Of a DNA stretch of 64,000 nt, positions 11,362 to 23,790 are shown one piece after another. Under the pieces are notes generated by a model. That model saw nothing but the letters and a program-made list of their open reading frames with translations. It searched no databases and was not told the origin of the DNA. The stretch is from Narthecium ossifragum (taxonomy: Eukaryota; Streptophyta; Magnoliopsida; Dioscoreales; Nartheciaceae): positions 3,769,961-3,833,960 of the forward strand of contig OY986975.1 of assembly GCA_963920575.1 (NCBI GenBank), written 5' to 3'. Position numbers and translations under genes: made by a program. Position 1 is the first letter of the stretch; the number at the start of each line of letters is the position of its first letter.

Positions 11362-12914
11362 AGGCCCAGCTTGGTTCGTCCATTTTTTTGTGTTCGTTTT
11401 CATAGAAATGGAAAATGAAATCGGAAACGCGTTTGGTGTGGAAGCTTTTGTGGATTGTTTCCTGGAAAAGAAAAGAGCATTTTCAAGAAAACGTTTTCAG
11501 AAAACGGAAAACGAGCCCTCGAGACCCCGCCCTCCCTTGATGGCCTGATGGACTCTCTATTTCCTGACAACGGGTGGATAGATGATCTCGTCCGGCAACG
11601 TCACCATCAGATCGAAAGTGAGATATCCCTCTTTTTCGTGAAGCCCACCACCAGCACCACTTTGTCGTTCACGCCGTCTTCGGAGATCACCATGACTCCG
11701 AGAACCGATGGTTGTTCCACTCCATCAAGCGCCCTGGCCCTTTAGAACCCTCGGGGGATTTTCTGAGCTCCTCCGATTACCTCCCCGGCGTTCCCTAACC
11801 CAACCGGAACCTCCAGACATCGGATCACCCTGACCTCCTTCCCCAAGCACCTATGGTGCCATCCTCGTCGAGGCGACCCCTCCTCTACCGGCCCCAACCT
11901 CCGACGACCCTCCCTCGCCGCCGATCCAAATCCGGTGAGTTTTAGCCCTTCGATCTGCTTGCCCTTTTCCAGCTCCTTTCAATATGGTTCAAGCCAATTC
12001 CAGCCAACCTGATGCAATCAGATGATCTAAGCTGTAACCTGATGCAGTCAGATGATCTAAGCTGTCCAGATCTGATAAGGCTCGATCCCAGCCGTTCAGA
12101 TTTGAATATATACTTGTTAAATTCTAGTTTATGCTATTTTTTAATGGTTAAACTAATTTATTTATGAAAAAATTATGTCTATTATATATGAATATATACT
12201 TATATTAAAAAATATATGAGATTCAATAGCTTCAAAATAGCAATTACAAAAAGACATAAAACTCATATATTAATGATCCACAAAGGAAGGGGAGGTGCAA
12301 TGGGCTCACGGTGAAGTGGTAGAGACAAGCTCTATACTGGAGACGGAGATGAAGGCAGTGCTCATAGCCATCCGGCTGGCTGAGGAAAGACAGGAAAGGC
12401 AGGTCATAATTGAATCTGATTGCCATGTTGCTGTAGATATTCTGAACGGAAGAAGGTTGTGGCCGGATGAGATCGGTGGACTCGTAAGAGAGATTTGGAG
12501 TAGGGTATCATGTTTTGAATTTATCTTGTTCCTTTACATTCCTAGAACTTGTAATGAGCGTGCAGATGAGCTGGCCAGATGGTGTCGTATAAACCGATCT
12601 GGATTTGATTGGGCACTTGGTGATAGATCAGGTGGTAGTATCTGATGAGCTGTAGTATGTAGTTGTACCTAGCTTCGGCTGAACTAATCAAAAAAAAAAA
12701 AAAAGATCCACAACATATATAAACATAAAATAAATAATAATAACTAGCTTACAGAATTAAACCTATTGAGAACAAAAATTACACTTACAAACCAAACACA
12801 TGCATGTTCTCATTTTTAGAAAAGTGTTTTCAACATTTCACACACAACACGTTTTCGTATTTTTATTTTCAGAAAATGAAAACATGAAAATGTTTTCCAA
12901 ACCAAACAGCGCCT
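11362..12914. mobile_element. Degenerate Mutator-like or Pack-MULE-type element
   Basis: The two ends are diverged inverted repeats of roughly 75 bp: ggcccagcttggttcgtcc with ttcgttttcat on the left, and the reverse complement of aaaccaaacagcgcc on the right. The interior has a GC-rich, coding-like block (11520-11935) ending at a possible donor ('ccggtgagt'), which may be captured host sequence; I cannot name its source. A LINE tail is inserted at 12284-12704. I see no clear 9-bp target duplication, so the boundaries are approximate. Confidence 0.45.
12284..12704 (+). mobile_element. 5'-truncated LINE with RNase H-like end
   Basis: Encodes the C-terminal RNase H-like domain of a plant LINE: LETEMKAVLIAIRLAEE, VIIESDCHVAVDILNG and YIPRTCNERADELARW, which carry the usual E, D and D positions. 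It stops near 12645 and ends in a poly(A) run at 12690-12704. The 9-bp target duplication gatccacaa lies at 12275-12283 and 12705-12713, which fixes both ends. Only the tail of the element was inserted. Confidence 0.85.
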
Positions 12915-13644
12915 TATAATTTACCCTTATTATTTCATTTTTATTTTGGCTATTGGCTATTGGCATTTGAGGTGTAGTGCATATAAAAGAGAAGCGAATG
13001 ATGGAAGGAAGCTATGTGCTTCACTCTTTAGGTGCATTCGCATCCCAGGAATTGATGAACCGTGAATACTTTCAAACGCTTGAATGAGGAACGAGAGATT
13101 ACGTTAATTCCATCCATTCCACTCCTGCTAAAAACACCCTGCCAGAACTTTTGAGTAGAATGATAAGTTGCCCTAATCTTGGCCTTTCCAAAGCTTGAGA
13201 CTACAAGCCCAATTATTACAAAAAAAAGAAAAAGAAAAAGAAAAAGAAAAAAAGAGAGTGCTTCACTCCATAACTGAGGTATAGTCCAGAGATCAGAATT
13301 GAGGATTTAAATAGCCAATCTTTAAGATTCAGAATGCAAAGAGTTCATGCTGTTTACGTATGATTCAAGGCCCTCACTAATAAATGTTTCCTGATTGCTA
13401 CATTTGAGAGGTACCCATGACGCGGTAGCAACACAGTGTCATTACACAGTTACAGATGATCCATACCTATTGATGAGTATCGATTTTTAATTGAACAAAA
13501 AAGACCCTGGCGCACATATCTTTGAACAAAACACCTGAGAGGAAGAAGACCTGCTCTAGAGCAGCCAATTGAAGGTAATAATACATCCTCATAGATGTTG
13601 AAGCTATCATTCATATAAGTAAAGAAAAGAATCGAAGCAAAAAC
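12915..13644. other. Spacer and 3' region of the KDEL receptor gene
   Basis: No gene is seen. A GAAAAA microsatellite lies at about 13218-13255. The part nearest 13645 should be the 3' untranslated region of the receptor transcript. Confidence 0.5.
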
Positions 13645-16600
13645 TCATGCCGGTAACTGGAGCTTCACATTGTTCTTCCAGCTGCAAATAGCATGAAAGT
13701 TTTCCAGCATCATCTAAGAATTCAATGAACCATTAAAAGATGTGAAGCTACGATTTCTTACCTGTTGAAATAATAGTAGAAGAAGTCAGCATAAAGCAAC
13801 GTCTGCACGACTCCGGATATCCAAGCTGCAAGAAGAATAATAAGTAACATGTGATGTACAGAAAGAATTAATGTATCTCGGTCACTCTGGCTAAAAAAGA
13901 TGTTTTCATACTTATCCAATGAACATAGTGTGGCTCGGTGAAATAGCGATAAATCCAGTTAAAGATGTAGAATGCTCTGTATGCCCTGCATTTTAAGACA
14001 AGCTTTCATGAAATCAACAGCTGATATTTTATGAACACAGCAGATACAACGCAGTGCTACTTTTTTCCTACCCAGAAAAGGGAAAGAAAATTGTAATTAT
14101 GTGTAAAGATACAAGAAAATAAGTAATACTCAAGTCCAATATAGCATGTGGTGGACTGAAAAAAGGCAATGTTCCCAATGCAGTGGCAGACAACTCTAAG
14201 GGCATGGGAATCACAAATGTTCGACAACAAGCATCAGTATAGTATCAAATACAAACATGGCTTTCAAGACTTTCAAATAAACATGCTTTTCAGATTGCAT
14301 CATTGAATATCCGTGAGAAAAAGAAATAATCAAGTTTTCGCATCAGATCCTACCAGGTGAAAGTAATGCTACAATCACCATAAAAAATAATAGAGCAATG
14401 TGATGAAAATACTTTTTGATGTCTTTTAGTCTGATTCAAAAGGAGAAAAGAAATATAAACTCGAAGTGGACAAGAAAGACTGGTGTAAATAACAGAAAAC
14501 TATTGAACATAAGTGACTAGAAGGTCATTGGCCCAAAAATTGATGGCATAGTGCAAGATAAACAGAACAAAAAGTCGTGACACAGAGAGCATGAATGTTC
14601 TCAGAAGTTGTGGAACGAATCCAATGCTAAAAAGTAATATCAAAAGCTGACACATCATATAATACAATAAGATTTGATGACTGTGGCTATAGGTTATGCT
14701 TCTTTCTCATTAAACCATGAATCAGGGACAAGGTTTGGGTAGTGAACTTTCAATCATTTTTAGGCATAACACATGGATCATCTACACAACAATAGTCCAT
14801 GTGGAACTACACATGTATCAAGTACACAAATGAGGAAATACGTAATACTGAAGCATCCATCAGGAAAATAAATGGTATTATAAACTCTTGAACATAGAAG
14901 AAAAGATATCCAAATGTGAAAGATGTACTATTTCTACTGCTTCTCTATTATGAGAACCCTATGTGAATTTTTTTTTGCCAACCTTGTCAAAAACTCAAAA
15001 TAAAATGGATATCAAGCAGCAAGTTGTTCTCTCAAATCAAAACTTTGCAAGCATGGCATAACAATGATGGCATGAGAAAGATATAAAATTGCTCAATTCA
15101 TCACATTGATAAAATCATTGTATTGATGAAAAAAGAATTCAGGATGAATATTTACCCAAGAAGAAAAACATATTTGCCGGTCAAGTTGTCTATATTTCTT
15201 GTCCTTTGTAACAATATCAGCTGAGGAAGTATTGCGACAGCTTCAAGGTACAAAGAAAATGTCCACATGACCTGTCAAATAATGATTTTTAACCTACATT
15301 AGTAGGAAAGGGGGAGGAACTCAAACTCGTAAACATGTAACTCAAATCATAAATATAAATGAGTTTACTACCAAAGAACATTGCAAACAATGATGACAAT
15401 TTCATCATGCATATCGATATGAACTTTTGCACCAATTGCAACAGCTCACTGAAAAATCAAGAGCAAGCACAAGTACACACCTCCTTGAACGTAAATTTCT
15501 CATGGATTAAAAGGGCCAAGAGCAGGCAAGGCAACACGAGGAAATAATGACGAAAGGTGTCCTGTTCCTTGTCATAGGATCTACGAACAATTTTGTGCCT
15601 TCTCATGTACCAGACAATAGAGAACGAAGTCCCCAAGAAAATCAGTTTCATGATGGTATTGTACACTGATATGAAACTGGTAAATATATCCAAATACCGA
15701 CAAGCAAAAACAAGAGCATAGAGCTCTTGCGTCTTCAATGATATCCCTGCAAAAAAATAACATTAGATCAGTCTCTAAAATTCAAAGCATTATATGTAGA
15801 AAAGAATGCTTGATGTAACTAGTCATAAGCTAGAATTCATCAGTTAACCCAGAAACTAGTGGCCAATGCTTCCATTAGACACTCCAAGACGAGTGTTGTT
15901 GCCTGATGCCATTTTGATGATCTCGCATTGTTGTACTTACATTGCAAAGCCAGATTAATTTGGCGACATGCTAACCTAAGGTCATTTTCATGGAACATGA
16001 ATTATCCCCCAAGTATAGATAATGGAATTGTCATAATTGGATGTGCTTGACACAGATTTGGACCTTCCCAACATTTAGTTGGTGAAAGCTGCTGCACCGT
16101 CCCAAGTGAAGATCATTCTTTCCTAGTGCCCATACCAGTGCAAGCCTATCTATTTCAGTAAGCTTCCACGGCCCTAATATAGGAATCTACTTGCTGTATA
16201 TCAATAGTTGGCAAGGAATGCTTGAAGAACATCCTGGTACTGATGACTTTCTTGCCATATCATTTGGCACAGTGACTATTCATTATTATCGTTCCTAAAC
16301 TTCCCCGAGGATATGAGTGTAGACTTCGCTTATGAGAAACAAAATGGAAACGTCATGCTGAAATCGGTACAAAAGTCATGGTTACATACAGGGAAGGGGA
16401 GATCGTTGTGTCAGAAGCATATACAACGACAAAATGCAAGTTGATTGGATAAGATGGAAGAGGGAAAGTTGCACCTAAACCAGGAACAAATCATATAGTT
16501 GGATTTCAATTTTCAAAAGCTTATGCATGAACATGCGAGATAAAGCTGCATCCATCTATCTTGCTACTTCCTTATCATATCCTAATACATGTCACTAATA

Positions 16601-19600
16601 GATTCTGAAAGCAAGCAAAAGTTACTGCAGAGACACAGATAGCCTAACTGATCAGCTCAATATGCAAAGGAATAAGCATTGCCACCGATATAATGATGAC
16701 AGCATGATCATAGTAGATATTATTCCTTTTGGCTAGAGGGGTTGGATCATGCACCATGGAGTTCAATGCTTGTGCATGTCTCAAAACAAGGAAACTGCAC
16801 ACTTTTCCTGTAAGCATGCTGTAATTAGGTAAAGCACAGGATTTTTATTACATGCTTGATGACAGCTTAAGCAAATACAAGATGCGACAAAAGACTACTC
16901 CAGGGAGATCAATGCCAACATTAAACACTTGGTTAGGTCTATGCACTGAGTAATACTTCCATTAGCAAGAAGAATGACAGGACTTCCACGCTTTGAAATG
17001 TTATGTGTTAAGTCCATGCTTTGTGTAGACAAAGATAGACCCATCATCTCTCAATAGACTGCATATTGCAGTCAGATGTGATGCTATAGCATGGTTGCCA
17101 ATAGGAACCATTCAAGTTTCCACAATTTTTCAGTAAAATTTTTGCAACATTTCTGCGCACCGATACTGTCTTTCAATCATGCCAAACCCTTCTTGGATTT
17201 TGGTAGCTACAACATATGGCATTCATCAGAAATTTCAGAAATTTCTTTTTATATAAATTCATGCAGATTAAACATAGAGATGCTAAGATCATAAGGCAAT
17301 GACATAAAAAGTACATTCTCGTACTTTACATGCTAGACTATTTCGAGTAAGCTGGAGGCCAGCCTGAAACTAGCAAGTTTTCTTTACACCAGCAATAGAA
17401 ATTAGTGTGAATATTTATGCTATATGGAATGGCGAAAGATAGGGCTTCAAAAATGTGCTACTCCCTCTATACCTTCGTAGGATACACTTGTACTTTTAGG
17501 CATCAATTGGGCGTTACAATAGTCAATGCAATTAACCCAGATTCCTTATTGGGCAAGGAAAAATTAGGGGCATATGACAGGGAAGTATAAATAGCAAATA
17601 AGTAGCTTGAAACTAAAGCCAAGACCTTCATAATTAACTTCTCATCTCGAACCATCCTTCATTGTGCAGCTTTTAATAGCAAATCGGACTAGTGGATGTC
17701 CATTGACATCCCTACATAGAGGAACTTAAAACAAGAAAATGAAAACCTAAAATAATAGCATCGGAACTCCATCATAAGCTTTTACATATGAACTACAAGA
17801 GCATAATTTCTCTATGACTTAACGTACTAACTCAGAAATTATGCTGTTGAAAATACAAACTCAAACCAAAACACACAAAATGCATATTGCGGATACTCCA
17901 GTTGATGGACATGACCAATCCCCTTCACACCAAAGCAATACATGGATTACTATAAAAATTGACTATCAAAATAGTACAATTTCTTAGTGGTAAATGTAAC
18001 AAATATATATAATATCACTTGAAAAGAAAGTGCTAACTCATGGAGTACACTTTGCCAAGGAATGTCAAGGAACATGTTTAGGCATTTCCAGACTGCTTAT
18101 TCTCCTTACTAGACAGAACATATCATGTGGATATGATGCCCTGGGGAATTCAAAACCTGTCTCTATCTTGGTGCGAATTTTTCGAAAACTGCTAGTTCCT
18201 TTGGTATGATGATCTAACAAAATAACAAACCAAGGAGAAAGAGAAACAAGAGACTTCAAGTCTTCAACAGAGGAATACTTCTTACGATTTTTCTGAGTAA
18301 ACAAGGTGCAAATAGAGAAAGATAAGAGGGAGGAAAAGAAGATCTGTAGACCTTAAGGCCTATTTGAACTAATAAATAATACAAATGGCTTGACTTTAAA
18401 TGCTGCTGGCATGTATCGTGTCAACTGGAAATTGGCACTATATTAGGTCCAAGCTGACAGAAGAACTGCCGTGCTGATTTCCAATTGGGGTAGTGTAACG
18501 GTCAGCCCAGAAAACCGGCACTTAAACCCATGATCAATGGACCAATTCATGGAAGAGAGAGATCAGCTGCTATTTTCACTTTGCTTTTCGTATGTCGTGC
18601 CTTGTAGTCGAAGGACATGCAATTTACTGCTGACCAATAGAGCTTACATAAACCGTTTGCTCACTTTATTTTGGCATTCAGAACCAACTGAAAATAAATT
18701 CAGCGGTACACATACATTGTCTAAATGAATTAAGTGGTAAATAGTTTTACAACATATCTACACCTCCATCTTTTTCTCTCTTTTACATTAGACACCCCAG
18801 TATACATCCAGATCCTGACCTCCTTTCCACATTCATTCAACCCTATCACCACTAGCTGCTGAAAAACATGTTTAAATAATTTCCCGTTACCATCTACGAA
18901 AAGTTCATAACAAGTTCAGTTGTCTCCCACAATTTTTATTATATAAGCTAACCATGCTGCTCGTATAGCTTCTATAGTTTGAACTAGGGAGAACGGATTT
19001 GTTTTGCTGTAAAAAATGTTTACATAATTTCCCGTTACCATCTACTAAAAGTTCATAACAAGTTCAGCTGTCTCCCACAATTTTTATTATATAAGCTAAC
19101 CATGCTGCTCGTATAGCTTCTATAGTTTGAACTAGGGAGAACGGATTTGTTTTGCTGAGAAGATCTTTAGGTGAATTGTCCGAGTTGCTGTGATAAATAA
19201 AACCTTTTAAACTCAAATTACTTCTATATGTGAAATAGAAGAATAGAACATGTGATATGAGGGATTCTGTGCAGCTGGCACGATCCGTTCCAGTCACAGA
19301 AAAGATGAATGTCAGCAAGGCCAATAACGACAGGCATGACAATCCAAGTGTGATACTATGAGGCGAACGATTTGCTTCTCAATCACTCTACTCGATAGCT
19401 TGTTCATCAATAAACTACGAGCTCCTGGAGTATATAGAAATTCTTTTAAAAAAAACCATGAACAATTTTCCTTTCATGTTTGGGCAAGTCCCCACACTAG
19501 TTTAAAATCGAAGGCATGGACTCACAAAAAACATTTTTATGCTCACTTAACTGCTCCCATTGTCTTCCTCTCTACTTAAATCCAAGGCAACATTCCCGCC

Positions 19601-20178
19601 TTTTTTTACTTATCCTGGAAAAGCTCAAATGAACTTTGTCCCTCCACTATTGAACCTTTCTGGTAATCAGGTCTACTCCTGAAGTCCAGGTGTCCCGACT
19701 CCAATACCGGGTACAAAATGTTACTCCAAACCCTTTTGGGGTGATCTATACGAACTCCACATGTTAGAGCTTAAAACAGCTTAAATCTCTTGAAAGCCAA
19801 ACAAAGTACGCATTACCATTTAGTTCTCGCTATCATGGCTACAAACTCAATTCAGAACCCACAACATTACAAGACTGTCCCCTTACTAAACTTACACGAT
19901 TATTAGATCTCCTGAAGCCATTAAATGGGAATAAAATAAAATAAATCAGAAAAAACCCCAATTTCCCAAGCCACAGTACTTTTCGAGATCCAACCACCTC
20001 AGTCTCCCATTTTTAACACCAATCATTTCAAATCATGGCAATACACGCTATACGAAACGCAAAAGTATTCACGGGAACGAAGAGTACCGGCGCAGGACTT
20101 GATGGTGTGGATCTTGAGGAGGAGCACGACGATGCTCATGAGATGCGTCATGTCCCCCGCCAGCCTGAAGATGTTCAT
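13645..20178 (-). CDS. ERD2: ER lumen protein-retaining receptor (KDEL/HDEL receptor)
   Basis: Six exons on the minus strand: 20178-20088, 15746-15481, 15271-15156, 13985-13912, 13825-13762 and 13681-13645. They sum to 648 nt, 215 aa plus stop, exactly the usual family length, and every junction keeps the frame. The protein starts MNIFRLAGDMTHLMSIVLLL, then has LYALVFACRYLDIFTSFIS, NTIMKLIFLG, FRHYFLVLPCLLLALLIHEK, WTFSLYLEAVAILPQLILLQ and YADFFYYYF, and ends SWKNNVKLQLPA. This is the seven-helix receptor that binds HDEL/KDEL tails of escaped ER proteins in the cis-Golgi and returns them in COPI vesicles. Intron 1 is 4.3 kb, much larger than the others, and carries a 148-bp tandem duplication; otherwise I see no recognisable element in it. 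Confidence 0.96.
18861..19157. repeat. 148-bp tandem duplication in intron 1 of ERD2
   Basis: The block with ttcccgttaccatctac and gctgctcgtatagcttctat is present twice with a period of 148 bp (the word ttcccgtt recurs at 18881 and 19029). The copies are nearly identical, so the event is recent. Confidence 0.85.
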
Positions 20179-20272
20179 CTTCGCGACCTCTTAGGATCTC
20201 CCAACGCCACCTCGAGAGAGATCTACCAATGCAAAACCCTATAGATCCCGAGTTCTAGGGTTTCGCTCCCTC

Positions 20273-20340
20273 CCTCCTTCCCTCTCTCTCTCTCAGCTCC
20301 CTCTAGTTCTCTCAGATCTCTTCTCTCTCTCTCTCTCTCT
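20273..20340 (-). repeat. CT/GA microsatellite in the ERD2 leader
   Basis: Several CT runs on the + strand lie between the ERD2 start codon and its TATA box, so they fall in the 5' untranslated region as GA runs. Confidence 0.6.
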
Positions 20341-20403
20341 TGCGTGCTAGAGAGAGAAGAATAGAGAAACGAGGAAGATTAGAGTAGGGAACCGCGAACG
20401 GAG

Positions 20404-20411
20404 TTTATATA
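20404..20411 (-). promoter_or_regulatory. TATA box of the ERD2 gene
   Basis: TATATAAA on the minus strand, about 226 bp upstream of the ATG. Its position suits a leader of roughly 200 nt. Confidence 0.6.
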
Positions 20412-20984
20412 CTTCTCGAACACGCGCTACCGTTACGGCGTCTCTCGAATGTAGCTTAACCTGTGGAAAGACACGAGATCTCTTGTTGCCATGTGGCAGT
20501 GAACTATTGGCTTGCTTCCGTGGCACTGCTCTGAATCACTTGTCCGATGTGGCGAACAAGAAGAGGTTCACACGCCACGTTACTTCATACGAGACTTAAA
20601 AACGAGTCGAACTTTGCGATTAAAACCCATTTTCACGATTTAGTTTAGAGGGATTCTATATACACCTAGAATTTTTCCAAGTATATTCCAAATTCTGAGT
20701 GCACCCTAAGAAAATTTGAAATAACAAATTGGTCAAATTGCACTTTGATACCTGTAGTTTCAGATATTAGCATTCTACTACCTCATCTTTCAAAATCACA
20801 TAAAACTACCTTATGATTTCAAAACCTGGCTATTTAGTCCAAGCCAGCAAACGTCGTTAGACTGAATCACGACAAACCGGTCACTGTGCTCAATTTTGAC
20901 TGGTTTTGATGTCGTGGAGAGAGAGAGATACATGACGGAGAGAGAGCACCCGCCGGACGCGAGGCCGGATGTCGCCCCTTGTCC

Positions 20985-21260
20985 CCGGCTTCCTCGTCGG
21001 GTTCGTTGGACGGCGAGGGAAGACCCTCCGAACCTCCTGGCCCGACGACCTCCTCCATCATTCTGACAACCTGGGCGGCGTCCGGCCTCGCGTCTTGCGC
21101 GGGGGCTACGCAGGCCATGGCGACCTAGAGCGTCCCAACGATCTCCTCCTCGGCGCCATCGGGGTGCCTCAAAAGCTCTGCGTCGAACACCTCCGCCATC
21201 CACTCCTCCCGCACCACGGACTGCACCCATCGTGGCAAGTCCACCACGTCCTCCCCACCC
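20985..21260 (-). pseudogene. Captured receptor-like kinase fragment (kinase C-lobe end)
   Basis: On the minus strand the frame reads [27 protein letters not shown], then MACVAPAQDARPDAAQVVRM and MEEVV. This is the last part of the kinase domain of plant LRR receptor-like kinases, where 'ACV...RP...VVRMIEE' is typical. One in-frame TAG (21125-21127) interrupts it at a place where the family has Gln. No ATP-binding or catalytic loop is present, so no kinase activity is possible. It lies near the left end of the Pack-MULE, pointing outwards. Confidence 0.8.
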
Positions 21261-21708
21261 AACGAGGAAGCTGCCGTAGGAAGAGAGAGAGAGAGACGGG
21301 AGGTAGAGAGGGAGCACCGCCCGGGGGTTGGTGGGAGGTCCGGCATCCACACCGCTGCCACCGGAGCCACAATGCCCTGCGCCACCGCGAGCAGCACTGC
21401 TTGGATCCCTCCATCGCCGCCTCGTGCTTGTGGTGTCGCGCCACTGCCTCTGGCACCCATGCGACATCTTAGATCCGGCATCCCTCGAACTCCCACCGTC
21501 GACATTTTCCCTCGCCAGGCAATGACGCTATGAGTACCTCATTAGCCTCCGCCTCTCTGAGCTCCCTCTTCCTATTCCCCGACTCTTTCTCTTCCCTCAA
21601 CCCTAAGCCCGATCGAAAGCTCTGTTTTTGTGCTCTTTTTTTGTGAAGAACTACAATAACATAGGTCGTAGAGGATGAAGAGATTATGTAGAGGAAACCG
21701 ACGGCTTC

Positions 21709-22044
21709 TGTGAGGCCCGCTGGGTCTACCGTGGGACAAGATGCGGGGCTGAGTCGGGTAGTCGGGTAAGCAATCCCACAACGCCTGGGTATGGTCCGGG
21801 GTACTATATAAGTATATAGTAAGCCCTTAATAGACACAACGCGTTTTAAAGCCGTGATGGATCCGTCAGAAAACTCCGTGGTTAAGGAGCTTGACCATGG
21901 AGCGATGGGTGACCTCCTGGGAAGTTGGGAGATGTAGCACGGTTTTCTGCGGTGAGCCAAAAGCGGACAATATTGTGTCGGGGCGCGGCGCCGCTGGGCG
22001 GATCCTGGTCGGGCCGGGGCCCGATGGAGGGCCGGGGCGTTACA
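21709..22044 (+). mobile_element. Cassandra solo LTR with 5S rRNA-like sequence
   Basis: The LTR runs TGTGAGGCCCGC to GGGGCGTTACA with a perfect 5-bp target duplication gcttc (21704-21708, 22045-22049). Its middle has AAAACTCCGTGGTTAAG and GATGGGTGACCTCCTGGGAA, the internal-promoter part of 5S rRNA, which is the hallmark of Cassandra, a non-autonomous TRIM element. No internal region or second LTR is attached. Confidence 0.85.
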
Positions 22045-22228
22045 GCTTCAACTAGCAGGAAGCTATTGGCTCAATGACGGTAGCATTTCATGGCAGGAGC
22101 GCGGTTGTGGATTAAGCTCGGCGGCGCCAGAAGAGGCAATCCAACGGCTGCGGCTCGAGATCGGCGACCACAACGACAAGAAAGAGACACTCCGGGGAAG
22201 CCATTCAACTGCGAAGGCGAAGGGTCGT

Positions 22229-22756
22229 TGTAATGGCCCCCGCCGTCCGGGGCCGCCCAGGGCCTGCAGGCTCCGTGCAGAATCCACTCGAGGGCCTTAC
22301 CCGACACAATATTATCCGCTTTTGGCTCACCGTAGAAATCTGGAAAAACTTCCCAGTGGCTCACCCATCCCAGCACCGCTTTAAGGCAAACACGCTTAAC
22401 CTTGGAGTTTTCTGACGGATCAATCCGGCTAACAGACCTACAGCCTGCTCTGATACCATCTGTAACGACCCCCACCGTCCGGGGCCCCACTCGACACAAT
22501 ATTGTCCGCTTTTGGCTTACCGCAGAAATCTGAAAAAACTTCCCATGAGGTCACCCATCCCGGGACCGCTCCAAGACAAGCACGCTTAACCTTGGAGTTT
22601 TCTGACAGATCACTGCCATCACGACTTTAAAACGTGTTGTGCCTTATAAGGGTTACTAATATACTTATTATCTACATGGGGTTGCTTACCCGGTTACCTG
22701 ATTCGGCCATATGCCCTCTAGATGAACACCGACACCCAGGTACCCCAGGTCTCACA
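22229..22756 (-). mobile_element. Internally deleted Cassandra element
   Basis: Minus orientation. The 5' LTR is 22756-22461 (TGTGAGACC to CGTTACA). The primer-binding site complementary to initiator tRNA-Met follows (tgatacca read in reverse, 22447-22458), then about 40 bp, then a truncated 3' LTR to 22229. Both LTR parts carry 5S-like words (CTCCAAGGTTAAGCGTG, GGGATGGGTGA). Target duplication gtcgt/atcgt is 4 of 5. It sits inside the captured hexosaminidase fragment. Confidence 0.8.
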
Positions 22757-22757
22757 A

Positions 22758-22970
22758 TCGTGGTGCGCGCCGTTCAAGACGTAGCAGAGAGTGTACGACT
22801 ACGACATCATGCACAGGCTGAGCGAGGAGGAGGCGAAGCTGGTGCTGGGCGGGGAGGTGGTGCTGTGACGAGACGGAGCTGGACGCGCGGCTGTGGGCGA
22901 GGGCCGCCGCCATGGCCGAGGTGCTGTGGTTGGGGAACAGAGACGCGAAGGGGAAGAAGAGGTACGTGGC
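22758..22970 (+). pseudogene. Captured beta-N-acetylhexosaminidase fragment
   Basis: Plus-strand frame: SWCAPFKT, stop, [27 protein letters not shown], then after a frame change [20 protein letters not shown] and [10 protein letters not shown]. This is the C-terminal part of the glycoside hydrolase 20 domain of plant hexosaminidases, where 'VLGGE..LW' and 'RLWPRA.A.AE.LW' are conserved. Disruptions are a TAG at 22782 (family has Trp) and a TGA at 22866 with a small deletion. The catalytic Asp-Glu region is absent. It is inactive, captured by the surrounding Pack-MULE. Confidence 0.85.
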
Positions 22971-23790
22971 GGGTGCTCTCTCTCTCCCCATGGTGGCTCT
23001 CTCTCCCCACGTCAGCAAAACTAGTCAAAATTGGGTGAAAATCGGTCACGTGTGTGTCACGTGGCCGATTTTCTGTGACCCAACCAAACGACGTCTGCAA
23101 AGCTGGACTAAATTGCCAGGTTTTGAAACTATAAGGTAGTTTTATGTGATTTTAAAAAATAAGGGTACTAAAATGTCAATACCTGAAACTACAAGGTATC
23201 AAAGTGTAATTTGGCCAAACAAATTTTACAAAGTACACCACTAATATTGGTATGATAACCTTAAAATGCCCTTAGCCATCATACACCCGCAACACACCCC
23301 AGCAAACCCCTTGGACGGCTGGGCACCGCGTCGAGCCTCCCTTCTTCGGCGAGCTCCGGTCTTCCACGACCGAACACTCCTTACTCTCGACAGCCTTCGG
23401 CATCCGACGGCGTACAAGACCGACCGTCCTCTACAAACACAATTGCTTCATCGATGGCAAGAGATCAAGGGAAGGGAAGATGAAAAAATGGAGAAAGGGA
23501 AGGCGAAATCGAAGGAGACTAGAAGAGGTAACGGATTTTAGCCCTATATTTGTTTTTTTTGCTGCAAAAAATTCGGTATCATGAGACCGCTCTGTATGTG
23601 TATAGTTCGTTCGTATATGGCCGAATGATTATTAAAAATTCGATTTTATTCAACCGAACATATGATTTTGGTTCGGCTGTTTAAAACCAAACATATGTGA
23701 TTTGTTCAGTTAAAACTAACTAAACTAATGCTTGTTGGGTGGATATTAGTGGCCAAACCTTAACAGCTTTTAATCGTTGATGATGGACAG

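Larger units (their letters stand above)
20731..23216. mobile_element. Pack-MULE with fragments of two host genes
   Basis: Terminal inverted repeats of roughly 200 bp: the left starts GGTCAAATTGCACTTTGA, the right (reverse complement) GGCCAAATTACACTTTGA, and both go on through 'aaaatcacataaaactacctta'-type sequence. The 9-bp target duplication is taacaaatt (20722-20730) and aaacaaatt (23217-23225), 8 of 9 identical. Inside are a receptor-kinase fragment (- strand), a beta-hexosaminidase fragment (+ strand) and two Cassandra insertions. No transposase is present. Confidence 0.8.

Noticed and set aside
22063..22499. Minus-strand frame of 142 codons in the Cassandra region
   Set aside because: Covers 5S-like LTR sequence; not protein coding.
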